64,000 bases of DNA, from the NCBI GenBank assembly GCA_903851415.1, contig CAINOE010000181.1, positions 1 through 64,000 on the forward strand, read 5' to 3'. Shown here in pieces: positions 37,145 through 48,426 of the stretch (position 1 is the first letter of the stretch; each line of letters opens with the position of its first letter). Both the position numbers and the translations under genes were made by a program. This DNA is from an uncultured Rhodopila sp. (lineage in GTDB: Bacteria; Pseudomonadota; Alphaproteobacteria; Acetobacterales; Acetobacteraceae). The notes under the pieces were generated by a model. It saw nothing but the letters and a program-made list of their open reading frames with translations, made no database searches and was not told the origin of the DNA.

Positions 37145-39487
37145 CTATTGTTGCAGCCGCAACTGCTGGCGCAACCGGGCGGACGGGTCGGATTGCCCGG
37201 ATGGACGCAGGTTGTTCAGCAGATCCGGCGTCGCCGCCGCGTTGATCAGTTGCTCCCTCAGATCGTTGGTCAGCGCGCGGGCATCCCGCTGATCGTGGAT
37301 CACGTGCGGCGTTATCATGACCAGCAACTCGGTCCGCTCCCGCTGGTTGTTCTGGTGTCCGGCCAGCAGCCCCAGGATGGGCACGTCCTTGAGCCAGGGG
37401 ATTCCCTGATTGCCCAAGGTCGCCGAATCGGTGATCAGCCCGGCCAGCCCGACCGTCTGCCCGTCCTGCACGACGACGCGGGAATTGACGTTGCGTTCGT
37501 TGAACGTCGGCGAGGTGACGCCGGGCGTCGTGATTCCGGCGGCAACGCTGCTGACGTCCTGCATGATGTCCAGGGTCACGAGGCCGCCGCTGTTCACCCG
37601 CGGCGTCACCTCCATGATGACGCCGGTCTGCTGGTAATTGACCGAGTTGACGATCGTCGCATTGGCGGTCAACTGGCTTTGCGACTGCTGGCTCAGATAC
37701 GGCACCACCTCGCCGACCTGAAGCCGTGCGGGTTGGTTATCGAGGACGAGAAGCTCCGGTGACGAAAGGACGTGCACGGTGGTGACCTGCTGCAGCGCCT
37801 GGATGGCGAACGGCGCGCCGCCGGCCCCGTTGCCGCCGAGGAAGAAGCCGGGAAAGCTCAGGTTCAGGGTCGCGGCCGAGGCGCTCGCGGGGGTCGTCGC
37901 GGTCGATCCGGTATTCAGGATGCCGTTGATGCCGCCGGCCTTGAAGAAGAATTGGGTGCCGTACTGCAACTGATCGTTCAGCGTGACCTCGGCGATCACG
38001 GCATCGATCCGGACCTGTAAAGGCAGGATGTCGATCTTGTGCAGCATCGCCTCCATCGTGCCGACTTCGCGTTCGGTTCCGTAAACGAGCACGGCATTGT
38101 TCTGATCGTCCGGAATCACCCGCAGCGCATCGGTGGTTTGTTCGCCGCCCCCCGGCTCCAGCCCGCCCAGCAGCGGGTTGGCGCCACCGGCGGCGGGCTG
38201 TTGTTGCTGCGATTGTCCGCTGTTGCCGAGGATGCCGCCTTGCTGGCTTCCGCCGAGTTGGCCGAGCCCGCCGCCGCCGGTGATCCCGCCCGACAGGCTG
38301 GAGCGCCCGAGCGCGCCGGCCGAACCACCCCCGAGTCCCCCCACGCCGCCGCCACCGCCGCCGAACCCGCCGCCCGATTGCCCGATCCCGGACTGACCCA
38401 TCTGGGACGACCGGTTCTGATTGCCGGGCTGCGCGGTCACGTTCCCCGGGGTGAAGGCCTGCTGCAACACGTACGCAACGTCCTCGGAGTGGCTGTTCTG
38501 CAGGTAGTAGACATGCCACGTCCGCAACGTCTGCCGCCGCCCGCGATCGATCAGCGCATAGACCCGCCGCGCCGCGTCGATGTAGCGCTGCTGCGGAGAC
38601 ACAACCAGGACGGCGTTGATGCGCGACAGCGGGATCACCTTCACCAGGCCCGCCAGCGCGCCGCCGTTCTGGCCGCGAAACGCATCCTGCATCGCCGAGG
38701 CGAAATCCTTCACATCGCCCGCGCTGACCGGCAGCAGCGCGTAGGACTGGCGGGCCAGCACGTCCACGTCGAACGCCTGGATCAGGCCGATGAGCCCTTC
38801 CCGCGCCTGCGGCTCTCCCGACACCAGCAGCGCGTTCGGCCCCGGATCGGCTGCGATCTTGCCGCCATCGCCGACATAGGGTTGCAGGATTTTGGCCAGA
38901 TCCTCGGCGGAGGCATAGTGCAGCGGCACCACCACCGCCCCCGCCGTGCCGGCGCCGTTGGCGGCGGTTGTCGCAGCCTGCGCCAGCGGGACCACACGGT
39001 ACAATGAGCCGTTCGTAACCAATGCGGCGCCGTTCGGCGCCAGCAGCGCCTCCAGCGTCGGCACCAGTTCGGAGCGGTTCAACGGACGCACGGTGTGCAA
39101 GGTCGCCGTTCCGTGCACCGCCGGATCGATCGTGTAGTTGACCCGCAGGATCGTGCCGAGGATCTGCGCGGCAACCTCCCGGATGTCGGTGTCGGCGAAG
39201 TCCAGGCTGACATCGCCGGCCGGGCCGATGTTTACGCCCGGACCGGGCCGGGGCGCCGGCGCTGCTTGTCCGGCGTCCGTGCCATAGGCGAACTGGGCCG
39301 GCGGCAAGGCGTCCGGCGCTCCGACAGCGCCGTTGACGCGCGGAGGCGCCGCGGTTGTACCCGGCGGCAAAGGTGACAACTCAGGGATGGCGGCCGGCGA
39401 CGGAGGGTTGCATCCGGGCAGGTGGGCAAGGGCAAGCAGAACCAGCCAGCGGCCGCACAGCTTTCCGCGAACGATGTGTAGCCGCAT
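37145..39487 (-). CDS. gspD: T2SS outer-membrane secretin GspD
   Basis: A 780-residue predicted lipoprotein (signal to lipobox LPGC, Cys26). N0-like and N1-N3 ring domains span about 95-350. A Gly/Ser/Gln-rich low-complexity linker follows (about 354-452), then the C-terminal secretin barrel with VHVLSSPELLVLDNQPARLQVGEVVPY, the VEMTPRVN-like IMEVTPRVN and VPILGLLAGH blocks. It forms the outer-membrane pore. The lipobox suggests self-piloting without a GspS-type pilotin, which is inference. ATG at 39487 is chosen for the clean signal peptide. Confidence 0.95.
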   Translation of the reverse strand: MRLHIVRGKLCGRWLVLLALAHLPGCNPPSPAAIPELSPLPPGTTAAPPRVNGAVGAPDALPPAQFAYGTDAGQAAPAPRPGPGVNIGPAGDVSLDFADTDIREVAAQILGTILRVNYTIDPAVHGTATLHTVRPLNRSELVPTLEALLAPNGAALVTNGSLYRVVPLAQAATTAANGAGTAGAVVVPLHYASAEDLAKILQPYVGDGGKIAADPGPNALLVSGEPQAREGLIGLIQAFDVDVLARQSYALLPVSAGDVKDFASAMQDAFRGQNGGALAGLVKVIPLSRINAVLVVSPQQRYIDAARRVYALIDRGRRQTLRTWHVYYLQNSHSEDVAYVLQQAFTPGNVTAQPGNQNRSSQMGQSGIGQSGGGFGGGGGGVGGLGGGSAGALGRSSLSGGITGGGGLGQLGGSQQGGILGNSGQSQQQQPAAGGANPLLGGLEPGGGEQTTDALRVIPDDQNNAVLVYGTEREVGTMEAMLHKIDILPLQVRIDAVIAEVTLNDQLQYGTQFFFKAGGINGILNTGSTATTPASASAATLNLSFPGFFLGGNGAGGAPFAIQALQQVTTVHVLSSPELLVLDNQPARLQVGEVVPYLSQQSQSQLTANATIVNSVNYQQTGVIMEVTPRVNSGGLVTLDIMQDVSSVAAGITTPGVTSPTFNERNVNSRVVVQDGQTVGLAGLITDSATLGNQGIPWLKDVPILGLLAGHQNNQRERTELLVMITPHVIHDQRDARALTNDLREQLINAAATPDLLNNLRPSGQSDPSARLRQQLRLQQ

Positions 39488-39661
39488 ACTTCGGTTGAAC
39501 TCCGCCCCGCCCGTTCCGAGGTCACTGATGGACCCGAGCATCCTCTGGACGCGACGCAATCCGGTGTGATCGACATGCGAGTTTACGTGATAATTGTTTG
39601 GAGACAGCAAGCAGAGGCGCCGAAACCGGCGCCCCTGCCAGGATTGTTGCGCAATACAAGT

Positions 39662-41596
39662 TCAGAAGTGGAACAGAGACACCAGGTCACCGATCGCGGG
39701 CCCGTTGGTCGGGGCATACGGATTGGGGCCGGACTGAACAGGATTCGGCAGGTTGTCACGGCTGCGGGCGGAGATCGCCGGCAGGCCCCAGTTGGCTTCG
39801 ATAAACTTCAGGATCGATACGTGATCGCTGTATTCATGCGAGACGTGGCCGCCGGTGGTGAACGGCGACACGACGATCAGCGGAATGCGGGAGCTGTCAC
39901 CGAAGAAGTCCAGCGCCTGGATGTAGCCTGAGTCCCAGTAGCCGCCGGCCTCGTCGGTGGTGATGAACACCGCCGTCGATGCCCACAGATCCGGCTGCTT
40001 GCGCAGTTCGACGATGATCTTGCGGACGAAGGCCTCGAAAATACTGAACTTCGAGGACGCCGGATGGCCGTCGTTCAGCCCACCCGGCTTGACGAACGAC
40101 ACCGCCGGCAAAACGCCCGCCTGCAGGCCGGTGTAGAAGTCGCTGGTGTCCTTCACCACCTGTTCCCGCACCAGTTCGTTCGTCATGATCGAGGTCTGGT
40201 ACTGGAACGGGTTGCAGATGTTGCAGTAGACGTCGGTCGCCGCGTTCGGATCCTGCACGTAGTCGTTGTAGCCCTCGCCGAACCAGGCGAACGAGACCTG
40301 TGCCGCCAGCAGCACGTTGCCGATGCTGTTGGTCGGAACCGGCGGGATGGTGAACGGGTTCAGCGTCGTGTCGGCGACCGTGCCGTCGCCGTAATAGCCC
40401 GGGTTGTAGTTGTTCAGCAGGTAGTAGTGCCCGGGATCGCAGTTCGGAGCGACTGCCTTTGGCAATGCCTTCAGATAGCTCACGACGGACGCGACGCCTT
40501 TGTGGGTCGGATCCGCACATTCGCTGTAGCTGCCGCCGCCGGTGCCGTCCGCGGCGCCGTAGCCGTCCTGGACATACCAGTTGTTGGTGCCGGCCTGGGC
40601 ATCGGGATCTTCGATCTGGTTGGTCGGCGGCACCGCGGCATTGCCCTTGCCGTCGGTATAGTAGATCGCATCGCCGAAGCCGGCTAGGATGCTGTCCAGC
40701 CCTGTGCCGCCCATGCCAGGCTGATGGTAGTTGTCGCTGATGGTGTATTCATCCGCCAGCTTCTTGAAATACGCCATGTCGCCCCGGGCGACATTGTAGA
40801 ACCCCATCGCGGTCGAGCCTTCACCCGTGGTCTGGTCATTGAAGGGGACGGGCTGCGGCTTGCCGTTGCTGCCGGCGCCGATCGTCACCTCTACCCAGGG
40901 GAACAGGTCGTTCTGGCATCCGCTCGGGTTCCCCGCGTCGGCCTTGGACGCGTCGCAGTCGGTCTGCTGGCGCGCCTGATAGTAGCGATGCACCGGGCTG
41001 GCGGCATAGGCGTCATAGGGAACGCCGGGAGTAAGCTGGAACGGCCCGCTCGGCAGGTTGTTGACGTTGATGATGCGGGTGTCGATCGATGGCTTGGCCA
41101 GGCCGGTGGCGCCGGTCGTCAGCAGGCGCAGATCGCGCGGCAGAAGACCGTAATCGGCATTCTCGGCGGCCTGCAGCGTCGCGAAAGGCGGCGGGTTCGT
41201 GTCGCTGGCATATTCATTGCCGCCCACCATCGGCGGTGGCAAGGTCTTATAGGCCCCGGTCTTCGGCGGTGCCACGTTGAAGGTGTCAGGCGCGCTCGCC
41301 TGATACTGTGTCGCCTTCGAGAAGTTCGGACCGGGCGAGCCATCCTCGTTGATGATGCCCTCCGACAGCGCATTCCAGACGGAGTCGCCGGACGGCGAGC
41401 GATACGTTGCGAACAGATGATCGAAGCTGCGGTTTTCGCCATAGATGACGATAACGTGCTTGATCGGGGTCTTGGTGTTCAGGTCGTTGGGACCGAGCGG
41501 CGGCGCGGCCAGGACGGCTGGCGCGACGACCTGGCCGGCCATCGAGAACAGAGATGTATAAAGAAATAGTTTCGCCTTGAGCGACTTTAGCTGCAT
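39662..41596 (-). CDS. Secreted phosphoesterase (AcpA/phospholipase C-like)
   Basis: A 644-residue exported protein with a signal peptide cleaved near VLA-APP (about residue 31). The phosphoesterase-family (PF04185) core starts at HVIVIYGENRSFDHLFATY, which carries the metal-binding Glu/Asn, and includes ITTDEAGGYWD and SPFTTGGHVSHEYSDHVSILKFIE. Relatives are acid phosphatases and phospholipases C. It lies inside the T2SS gene cluster, between gspD and gspK, making it a good candidate substrate of that system. Confidence 0.88.
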   Translation of the reverse strand: MQLKSLKAKLFLYTSLFSMAGQVVAPAVLAAPPLGPNDLNTKTPIKHVIVIYGENRSFDHLFATYRSPSGDSVWNALSEGIINEDGSPGPNFSKATQYQASAPDTFNVAPPKTGAYKTLPPPMVGGNEYASDTNPPPFATLQAAENADYGLLPRDLRLLTTGATGLAKPSIDTRIINVNNLPSGPFQLTPGVPYDAYAASPVHRYYQARQQTDCDASKADAGNPSGCQNDLFPWVEVTIGAGSNGKPQPVPFNDQTTGEGSTAMGFYNVARGDMAYFKKLADEYTISDNYHQPGMGGTGLDSILAGFGDAIYYTDGKGNAAVPPTNQIEDPDAQAGTNNWYVQDGYGAADGTGGGSYSECADPTHKGVASVVSYLKALPKAVAPNCDPGHYYLLNNYNPGYYGDGTVADTTLNPFTIPPVPTNSIGNVLLAAQVSFAWFGEGYNDYVQDPNAATDVYCNICNPFQYQTSIMTNELVREQVVKDTSDFYTGLQAGVLPAVSFVKPGGLNDGHPASSKFSIFEAFVRKIIVELRKQPDLWASTAVFITTDEAGGYWDSGYIQALDFFGDSSRIPLIVVSPFTTGGHVSHEYSDHVSILKFIEANWGLPAISARSRDNLPNPVQSGPNPYAPTNGPAIGDLVSLFHF

Positions 41597-41753
41597 TGTT
41601 CATCCCCTTTGTCGGCCGGCAGGTCCGGCTGACAAAGGTTCTGAACGAGTTGTGAGTAAAGCGGCTTACATCTACATTGCAGTTTAAAGACTCACGCCAT
41701 CGTGCTTCCGGATTAGCATCGTTTATATGTTTGAATCAGCAACGGACTTGCGG

Positions 41754-42956
41754 CTACTTCGATGCGCTGCGCAGCCGGTCGTCCGCGTCGATCGAGGACG
41801 GCAGATACACCGCTATGCATCCCTTGCTGACCACAGGGCACGGGTTTGTCGGATCGGACGCCCCGGCGGCGGGAAACCCGATGGGGACAAAGACGTGGTG
41901 CGACACCTTGTCCGCGGCAACGGAATGGGCGGAGGTGGAGGTGGCGACATTGCCGTCGAAGACGTTCGATTTCGCATCGACCGTACCCAGCACCGGCGAG
42001 ATCTTGCCGGTGTTATCTGTGTTGTTCCTTGCCGCAAGGTAGTAATGGTTCGATGCAGGATCATACCACACCTCGTCCGAACCGCCCACCTCCGGAATGT
42101 TCGCCACCACCCGGCCGCGGGTCAGGTCGATGACCAACGACTGCGTCAGCACGTTCGGACTGGTGCCGAAGGAGGCGCTGCAGCCGATGATGGCCTGGTT
42201 GTGCGGTCCCAGCGACAACCCCGCAGGCGAGCAGTTGCTGACCGGATAGACCGCGGTCACGCTCCGGCTGGACGGATCGATCACCGCTATGCCGCCCTGC
42301 GTCGGATCGGTTGGAAAGATCTGCGGGACAGAGACGTAGAACAGTCCGGTCTTCGGCGACCATTGCGACTGCTCGATGCCGGTCGCCGTTGCGTCGGGCG
42401 TGCCGTTGGTCCCGTCGAACACGATCTTGCCGACGACCGTCCGCGTGTCCGTGTTGATGAAGCTCACGAAGGGCGGCGTATCGGCGTTGTTGGCCACCGC
42501 GAGAATATGGTCAGCCGAATCCCAGGACATCTCATCGCAACGGAATTGTCCGCCGGTGGAGATCGAGGCGACAACCTGGAAGCTCGCGATGTCGATCACC
42601 TTGACCGTGCTGTCGCCGTCGCCGGCCCAGACTTCCTTGTCGCCGACGATGGTGACCCCGTCGGGTCCGGAGATGCTGGTCGTCGCCAGCGATCCGGCGA
42701 AGCCGCCGACGCGCCCGATGAATGTTGCATCAACGGCATCAAAGAAATCCACCGAAGCGTTGGTGCGGTCCGACAGGACATACAGGCCGATCTTCGGATC
42801 GACGAAGCTGATGTCGAACGCGCCGAGGCCCTTGTCGCTGTTCACGTCGATCGTATCGACGAGGACCATATGCTCATCCGCACGGAGCTGTTCCGGCTGC
42901 GCCGCAAGTAGAACGAATGGAATCGCCCACGAGGCCCCGAGCCTGATCCTGGACAT
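41754..42956 (-). CDS. Secreted YncE-like beta-propeller protein
   Basis: A 400-residue protein with a signal peptide (to about ARA/LRA, residue 26). The rest is made of repeated four-strand blade patterns (GPDGVTIVGDKEVWAGDGDSTVKVID and SWDSADHILAVANNAD type) typical of seven-bladed YVTN/YncE propellers. Four cysteines late in the protein may form disulfides. Function is unknown; ligand or substrate binding outside the cytoplasm is likely. It shares direction with the phosphoesterase gene 157 bases downstream, within the T2SS cluster. Confidence 0.82.
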   Translation of the reverse strand: MSRIRLGASWAIPFVLLAAQPEQLRADEHMVLVDTIDVNSDKGLGAFDISFVDPKIGLYVLSDRTNASVDFFDAVDATFIGRVGGFAGSLATTSISGPDGVTIVGDKEVWAGDGDSTVKVIDIASFQVVASISTGGQFRCDEMSWDSADHILAVANNADTPPFVSFINTDTRTVVGKIVFDGTNGTPDATATGIEQSQWSPKTGLFYVSVPQIFPTDPTQGGIAVIDPSSRSVTAVYPVSNCSPAGLSLGPHNQAIIGCSASFGTSPNVLTQSLVIDLTRGRVVANIPEVGGSDEVWYDPASNHYYLAARNNTDNTGKISPVLGTVDAKSNVFDGNVATSTSAHSVAADKVSHHVFVPIGFPAAGASDPTNPCPVVSKGCIAVYLPSSIDADDRLRSASK

Positions 42957-43178
42957 TTTGTAATCCCCCCGTTTATACCTCAGACAACGAATGCTAGGCT
43001 GCGCTGTCGCTGCCCCGGCAATTCAACTTAAAGACAGGCCGGCATTGCCGGATAAGCCGCCCCGATGCGCGGTCCCCGGTTGCGGGATGCAATTCATGGA
43101 TTCCGTCCCGGTTCCGGCAAGAAAACGTGGCACGGCGGCCGTATCGCGGTCCAGCGCGCCCGGCCATTTCGGCACAGA

Positions 43179-44021
43179 CTAAAATGCGCCGGCGATCCGC
43201 GTGCCGTTCGCGGCCCGGGTGACGCGCTGCCGCAACAGAATATTCACGCGCGGCGTGCCGGTCTGGAAGTCCGCCGCCGCAACGACCTCCTCGGAATAGC
43301 GCGCCGCATCGCGGCCCAGCGCGGTCACGCTGATCCGCACGATGTCCTCGGCACTTTCCCGGGCGGTCAGAGCGTCCTCCGCCACACCAGCGGCATCCGT
43401 CAACGCCAGCGCAACGATCGGGTCGCGCGTGGTCATGTCGGGATCGCTGTCTGTCAGCACGGTCAAATGCGGCGCAAGCCGCTCGAACAGCACCGGGGTC
43501 ATGCCCAGCACATCCGCCAGTTCCTCGACGCTCTGAAACGGAGTACCCGGCGGCCCGAACGGCAGCCCGGCGGCGCGGTATTCAGGTGCCTTCGCGCCCC
43601 CCGGCCGCGCCTTCGCCCCTGACGTCCTCCAGTCCAATATCGCCGCCGCCAGCCGATCGGCTTGCGCCGGAGGGGCGCCGGTTTCGATGACAAGGGCACG
43701 CAGCAGCGCCAGCGACGCGGTGTTCAGGTTGATCCGGTCGCTCTCGGCCTCGATCCGAACCAGAACCGGCGTTCCCCCGATGCGTATCGACCGCTCGCCC
43801 GCGCCGGCGCGGAAGCCGGGGTCGTGAGCGGCCTGCATGCCGAACATGACCCGCGCGACCGCGCCGTCCGCCGCGGCGCGCAACACCGCCTCCTGCTTCA
43901 GGTTCTCCGCCAGGCGGGTGTCCGATCGCCCGGCCGCGACAAGCTGCGTGCCCAGCAATGCCAGGAAACCGATTGTCCAAAGAACGATCAGCAGGGCGAA
44001 GCCGGATTGCCGCGCCATCAT
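43179..44021 (-). CDS. gspK: T2SS minor pseudopilin GspK
   Basis: A 280-residue tip pseudopilin. The type III signal is RQSG/FALLIVLWTIGFLALLG; Glu at mature +5 is replaced by Ile, as expected for GspK. A large GspK-type domain follows with SDRINLNTASLALLRAL, the helix-hairpin-helix-like region and PFQSVEELADVLGM. GspK caps the pseudopilus with I and J. The start overlaps the gspJ stop by 4 bases (ATGA). Confidence 0.92.
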   Translation of the reverse strand: MMARQSGFALLIVLWTIGFLALLGTQLVAAGRSDTRLAENLKQEAVLRAAADGAVARVMFGMQAAHDPGFRAGAGERSIRIGGTPVLVRIEAESDRINLNTASLALLRALVIETGAPPAQADRLAAAILDWRTSGAKARPGGAKAPEYRAAGLPFGPPGTPFQSVEELADVLGMTPVLFERLAPHLTVLTDSDPDMTTRDPIVALALTDAAGVAEDALTARESAEDIVRISVTALGRDAARYSEEVVAAADFQTGTPRVNILLRQRVTRAANGTRIAGAF

Positions 44022-44593
44022 GGCCGCGACAGCAGCGGAGCCACCACGATGTCCGGCCACCGGGGCGGATGCTCCCCCGTGAACGTCACCCGCAACCGGA
44101 TCAGCAGCGGAAGCTCCGGCTCCTTCCACGACGAGGCCCACACGCCGGAGCTTTGCCAGTAGCTGATCGCCAGCCGCGCCACGCCGCTCATGAGTTCCGT
44201 CTCCTGCGGCGGCGGCGCAGGCTGCAGCGGTTCGCCATGGTGATACGGCCGCCACCGCAGCACCAGCCGCGTGCCGGACACCGCCAACCCGGCCTCGACG
44301 GGGATAGCCTCCAGCCCGGACCCCGGCACCCGCAGGCGGGTCCGTCCGGTCAGCGCCGACGCAGACCCGTTGATCGCCGCCCGCGCCGCTTCGTCCGCCG
44401 GAGCCAGATTCTCGATGATCTGCCGCAGGCTGCGGTCCACCGCCTCCAGGTCGGTCTTGCCATCGTCCATCCGCGCTTCCTGGTGCCAGGCCACCAGCCC
44501 GAACTTCACGGTCTGGCTCAGGCCGAGCAGCAGGAATCCGAACACCGCCAGAGCCACCAGGATCTCCAGCAGGGTGAACCCGCGCTGTCTCAT
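44018..44593 (-). CDS. gspJ: T2SS minor pseudopilin GspJ
   Basis: A 191-residue prepilin. The signal is MRQRG/FTLLEILVALAVFGFLLLGL (Glu at mature +5). The GspJ-like globular domain contains VSGTRLVLRWRPYHHGEP and MSGVARLAISYW. It is part of the I-J-K tip complex. It overlaps gspI and gspK by 4 bases each. Confidence 0.92.
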   Translation of the reverse strand: MRQRGFTLLEILVALAVFGFLLLGLSQTVKFGLVAWHQEARMDDGKTDLEAVDRSLRQIIENLAPADEAARAAINGSASALTGRTRLRVPGSGLEAIPVEAGLAVSGTRLVLRWRPYHHGEPLQPAPPPQETELMSGVARLAISYWQSSGVWASSWKEPELPLLIRLRVTFTGEHPPRWPDIVVAPLLSRP

Positions 44594-44997
44594 CCGCCGA
44601 CATGCTCGGTGTACAGCTCGACCTGGCGGGCGGTGCCGCCGTCGTCCCAGGCGATCCAAACGGTGACGCCGTACAGCACCACCGGCACCGACGCGGCGCC
44701 CCGCGGCCCGACCACGCCTACCGGCCGAACCGTCGCGCTCGCCACCGGCGCGACATGCAGGCGCCAACGGAAGCCGCCGCCGTCGTCGCCGCGCGTATCG
44801 CCCGGCGCCAGCTTCTCCCCGTATGTTGCGGCGGCCAGGCGGGACTTCGCGCGCACCAGCGCCTGATCCACCATTGTCGCCGTCCGGGTCGCGCGCAGGC
44901 CGGTGCCGACTGCCGCCATCAGCGCCGCCGCTGCCATGCCGGCGATGATCAGCGCGATGATCACCTCCAGCAGGGTGAAGCCGCGCTGCCGCCTCAT
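44590..44997 (-). CDS. gspI: T2SS minor pseudopilin GspI
   Basis: A 135-residue prepilin. The signal is MRRQRG/FTLLEVIIALIIAGMAAAALM with Glu at mature +5. The short C-terminal domain has YTEHVGG at the end. It nucleates the tip complex with J and K in studied systems. It overlaps gspF and gspJ by 4 bases each. Confidence 0.9.
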   Translation of the reverse strand: MRRQRGFTLLEVIIALIIAGMAAAALMAAVGTGLRATRTATMVDQALVRAKSRLAAATYGEKLAPGDTRGDDGGGFRWRLHVAPVASATVRPVGVVGPRGAASVPVVLYGVTVWIAWDDGGTARQVELYTEHVGG

Positions 44998-46213
44998 CCG
45001 CCCGCCAGATCGTTCAGGCTGAGCATCGCCGTCATCAGCGAGGCGACGATGCCGCCGACGGCCACGCCCATCAGGATGGTGATCGCCGGCACCAGCAAGG
45101 AGGTCAGCCGCGCCGTCGCCAGCCGCGTGCGTTCCTCATGGATGTCGGCCGCACGCAATGCCATGGCGCCGAGCTGAGCGGTTTCCTCGCCGAGGCGCAG
45201 CAGGTGGATGGTCCTGGGCGGAAACACCCCGGCGGCCTCCAGTTCCGGCGTCAGCGATCCGCCGCCCCGCGCGGTCAGGCTGGCGCGTTCGACCGCCAAC
45301 CGGCCGGCGCGGCTGCCCATGGCGTCGCGCACGATGCCCAGCGCCGGGATCAGGGCGACTCCGTTCAGCAGCAGCGTGCCGAGCACCCGGCTGAACCGCG
45401 CCGCCAGGATCTCCTTCGTAAGCCCGCCGATGATCGGCAGGCGCAGCACTATGCGGTCCACGACCAGCCGGACCGGGTCCTGCCGCAGCGCCAACCGCGC
45501 GAGGACAACAACCACCACGAACCCGCCCAGCAGCATCAGCCCGTCCGCCTGGACGAAGTTGCCGGCGTCGATCAGGAACCGGGTGGAGGCCGGCAGGGCG
45601 GCCCCGCTCTGCTCGAACATGGGCACGAACTGCGGCAGCACCTCGGTCAGCAGGAGCGTCACCGCGCCGATCATCGCGAGCAGAAGCACGGTCGGGTAGA
45701 TCAGCGCCGACGTGACGGTGGACGCCAGGGCCCGCTGACGGTCCAGCAGATCGGCGATGCGCGCCAGGGTCGGGCCGAGATTGCCGCCCGCCTCGCCGGC
45801 CCGCACCAGCCCGGTATGCATGGCCGGGAAGCTGGCCGGATACCGCGCCATGGCGGTGGACAGCGGGCTGCCGTCCCGCACCGCATCGCGCAGCCCGGTG
45901 ATCGTCGGCCTGACCCGGGCGGGGGCGGTCTCCTGCATATAACGCAATGCCCGGTCCAGATCCTGCCCCGCCGTCAGCATGGTCGCCAGTTCCCGGATCA
46001 GGTCCGCAACATCCTGCTTGCGCAGGCCCCGCCCGGCGCCGAGGTCCAGGTGCATCAGCCCCGACCACCGCCCCGCTTTGTCCGCCGGTTCGGCGCGCAC
46101 CGGCATGGTGCCCTGGCGTTGCAGGCGGGCGATCACCTCCTCGGCGGTGCCCGCTTCCATGACGCCGGCCAGCCGTTCCCCGCCGGCGCCGATGGCGGTG
46201 TAGCGGAACGCCG

Positions 46214-46217
<4 letters not shown>
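44994..46217 (-). CDS. gspF: T2SS inner-membrane platform protein GspF
   Basis: A 407-residue protein of the GspF/PilC family. It has two similar cytoplasmic helical domains: the first (about 55-165) includes LIRELATMLTAGQDLDRALRYM and the second FSRVLGTLLLNGVALIPAL. Three predicted membrane helices (about 170, 220 and 375) separate them. The family signature GEAGGNLGPTLARIADLLDRQ is present. GspF links the ATPase GspE to pseudopilus assembly. Overlaps with gspE (46214-46217) and gspI (44994-44997) are 4 bases each. Confidence 0.95.
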
Positions 46218-47911
<1,694 letters not shown>

Positions 47912-48090
47912 CGATGCCCGGTCCCCTGCCCTGACCCGTCGAATAGGTTGCCGGCGACAGCGCAAGCAAATGACAGGTAATTGATGATAGGTTCGGCGCG
48001 GTTTACAGGGGTAGCGACTATGGATGGACATCCCCGAAACGGCCTATTGTTTCGGCCATCCGGCGATCGGCGGACAGGCGGGAGATGACG

Positions 48091-48426
48091 ATGAAACGGT
48101 GGCTTGGTGTGGTTGCGACGTTCGCTGCGGTCGTCGCGGTTCAGCCGGCGTCCGCCCGGGAGCGCGGGCCGGTGTGCCGCGAGCCGTCGGTGGTGGACGA
48201 GATGGCGAGGCAAATCCGCCTGACGAACTATTACAGTTTCGTAAACCCGACACTCGTCACGGAACAGGCGACCAGGATGGACAACGTGGTTCGCTGCCAG
48301 GTCTGCGTCCAGTCGGCGCCCTATGACATGACGCGATTCGGCGACCGGCCGATCCGGCAATGCCTCGCGCATGGGTTTGAGGTGCGGATTGTGCCGGCGG
48401 GGTTCGTGGTGCGCGATCTGCAGTGA
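48091..48426 (+). CDS. Small exported four-cysteine protein, unknown, T2SS-linked
   Basis: A 111-residue protein with a signal peptide (hydrophobic 4-17, cleavage after PASA, about residue 22). The mature part has exactly four cysteines (29, 69, 72, 91), consistent with two disulfides in the periplasm, and a CQVCVQ pair. I recognise no family. Its last four bases overlap the GTG start of gspH (GTGA), so it is translationally coupled to a pseudopilin and may be a T2SS accessory factor. ATG at 48091 fits the GGGAG site better than ATG at 48085. Confidence 0.72.
   Translation: MKRWLGVVATFAAVVAVQPASARERGPVCREPSVVDEMARQIRLTNYYSFVNPTLVTEQATRMDNVVRCQVCVQSAPYDMTRFGDRPIRQCLAHGFEVRIVPAGFVVRDLQ

Noticed and set aside
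38132-38428. Repetitive tract that could be mistaken for a tandem repeat or CRISPR array
   Set aside because: It is in-frame Gly/Ser/Gln codons inside gspD, with no regular repeat-spacer periodicity. No CRISPR array or cas gene was found anywhere.
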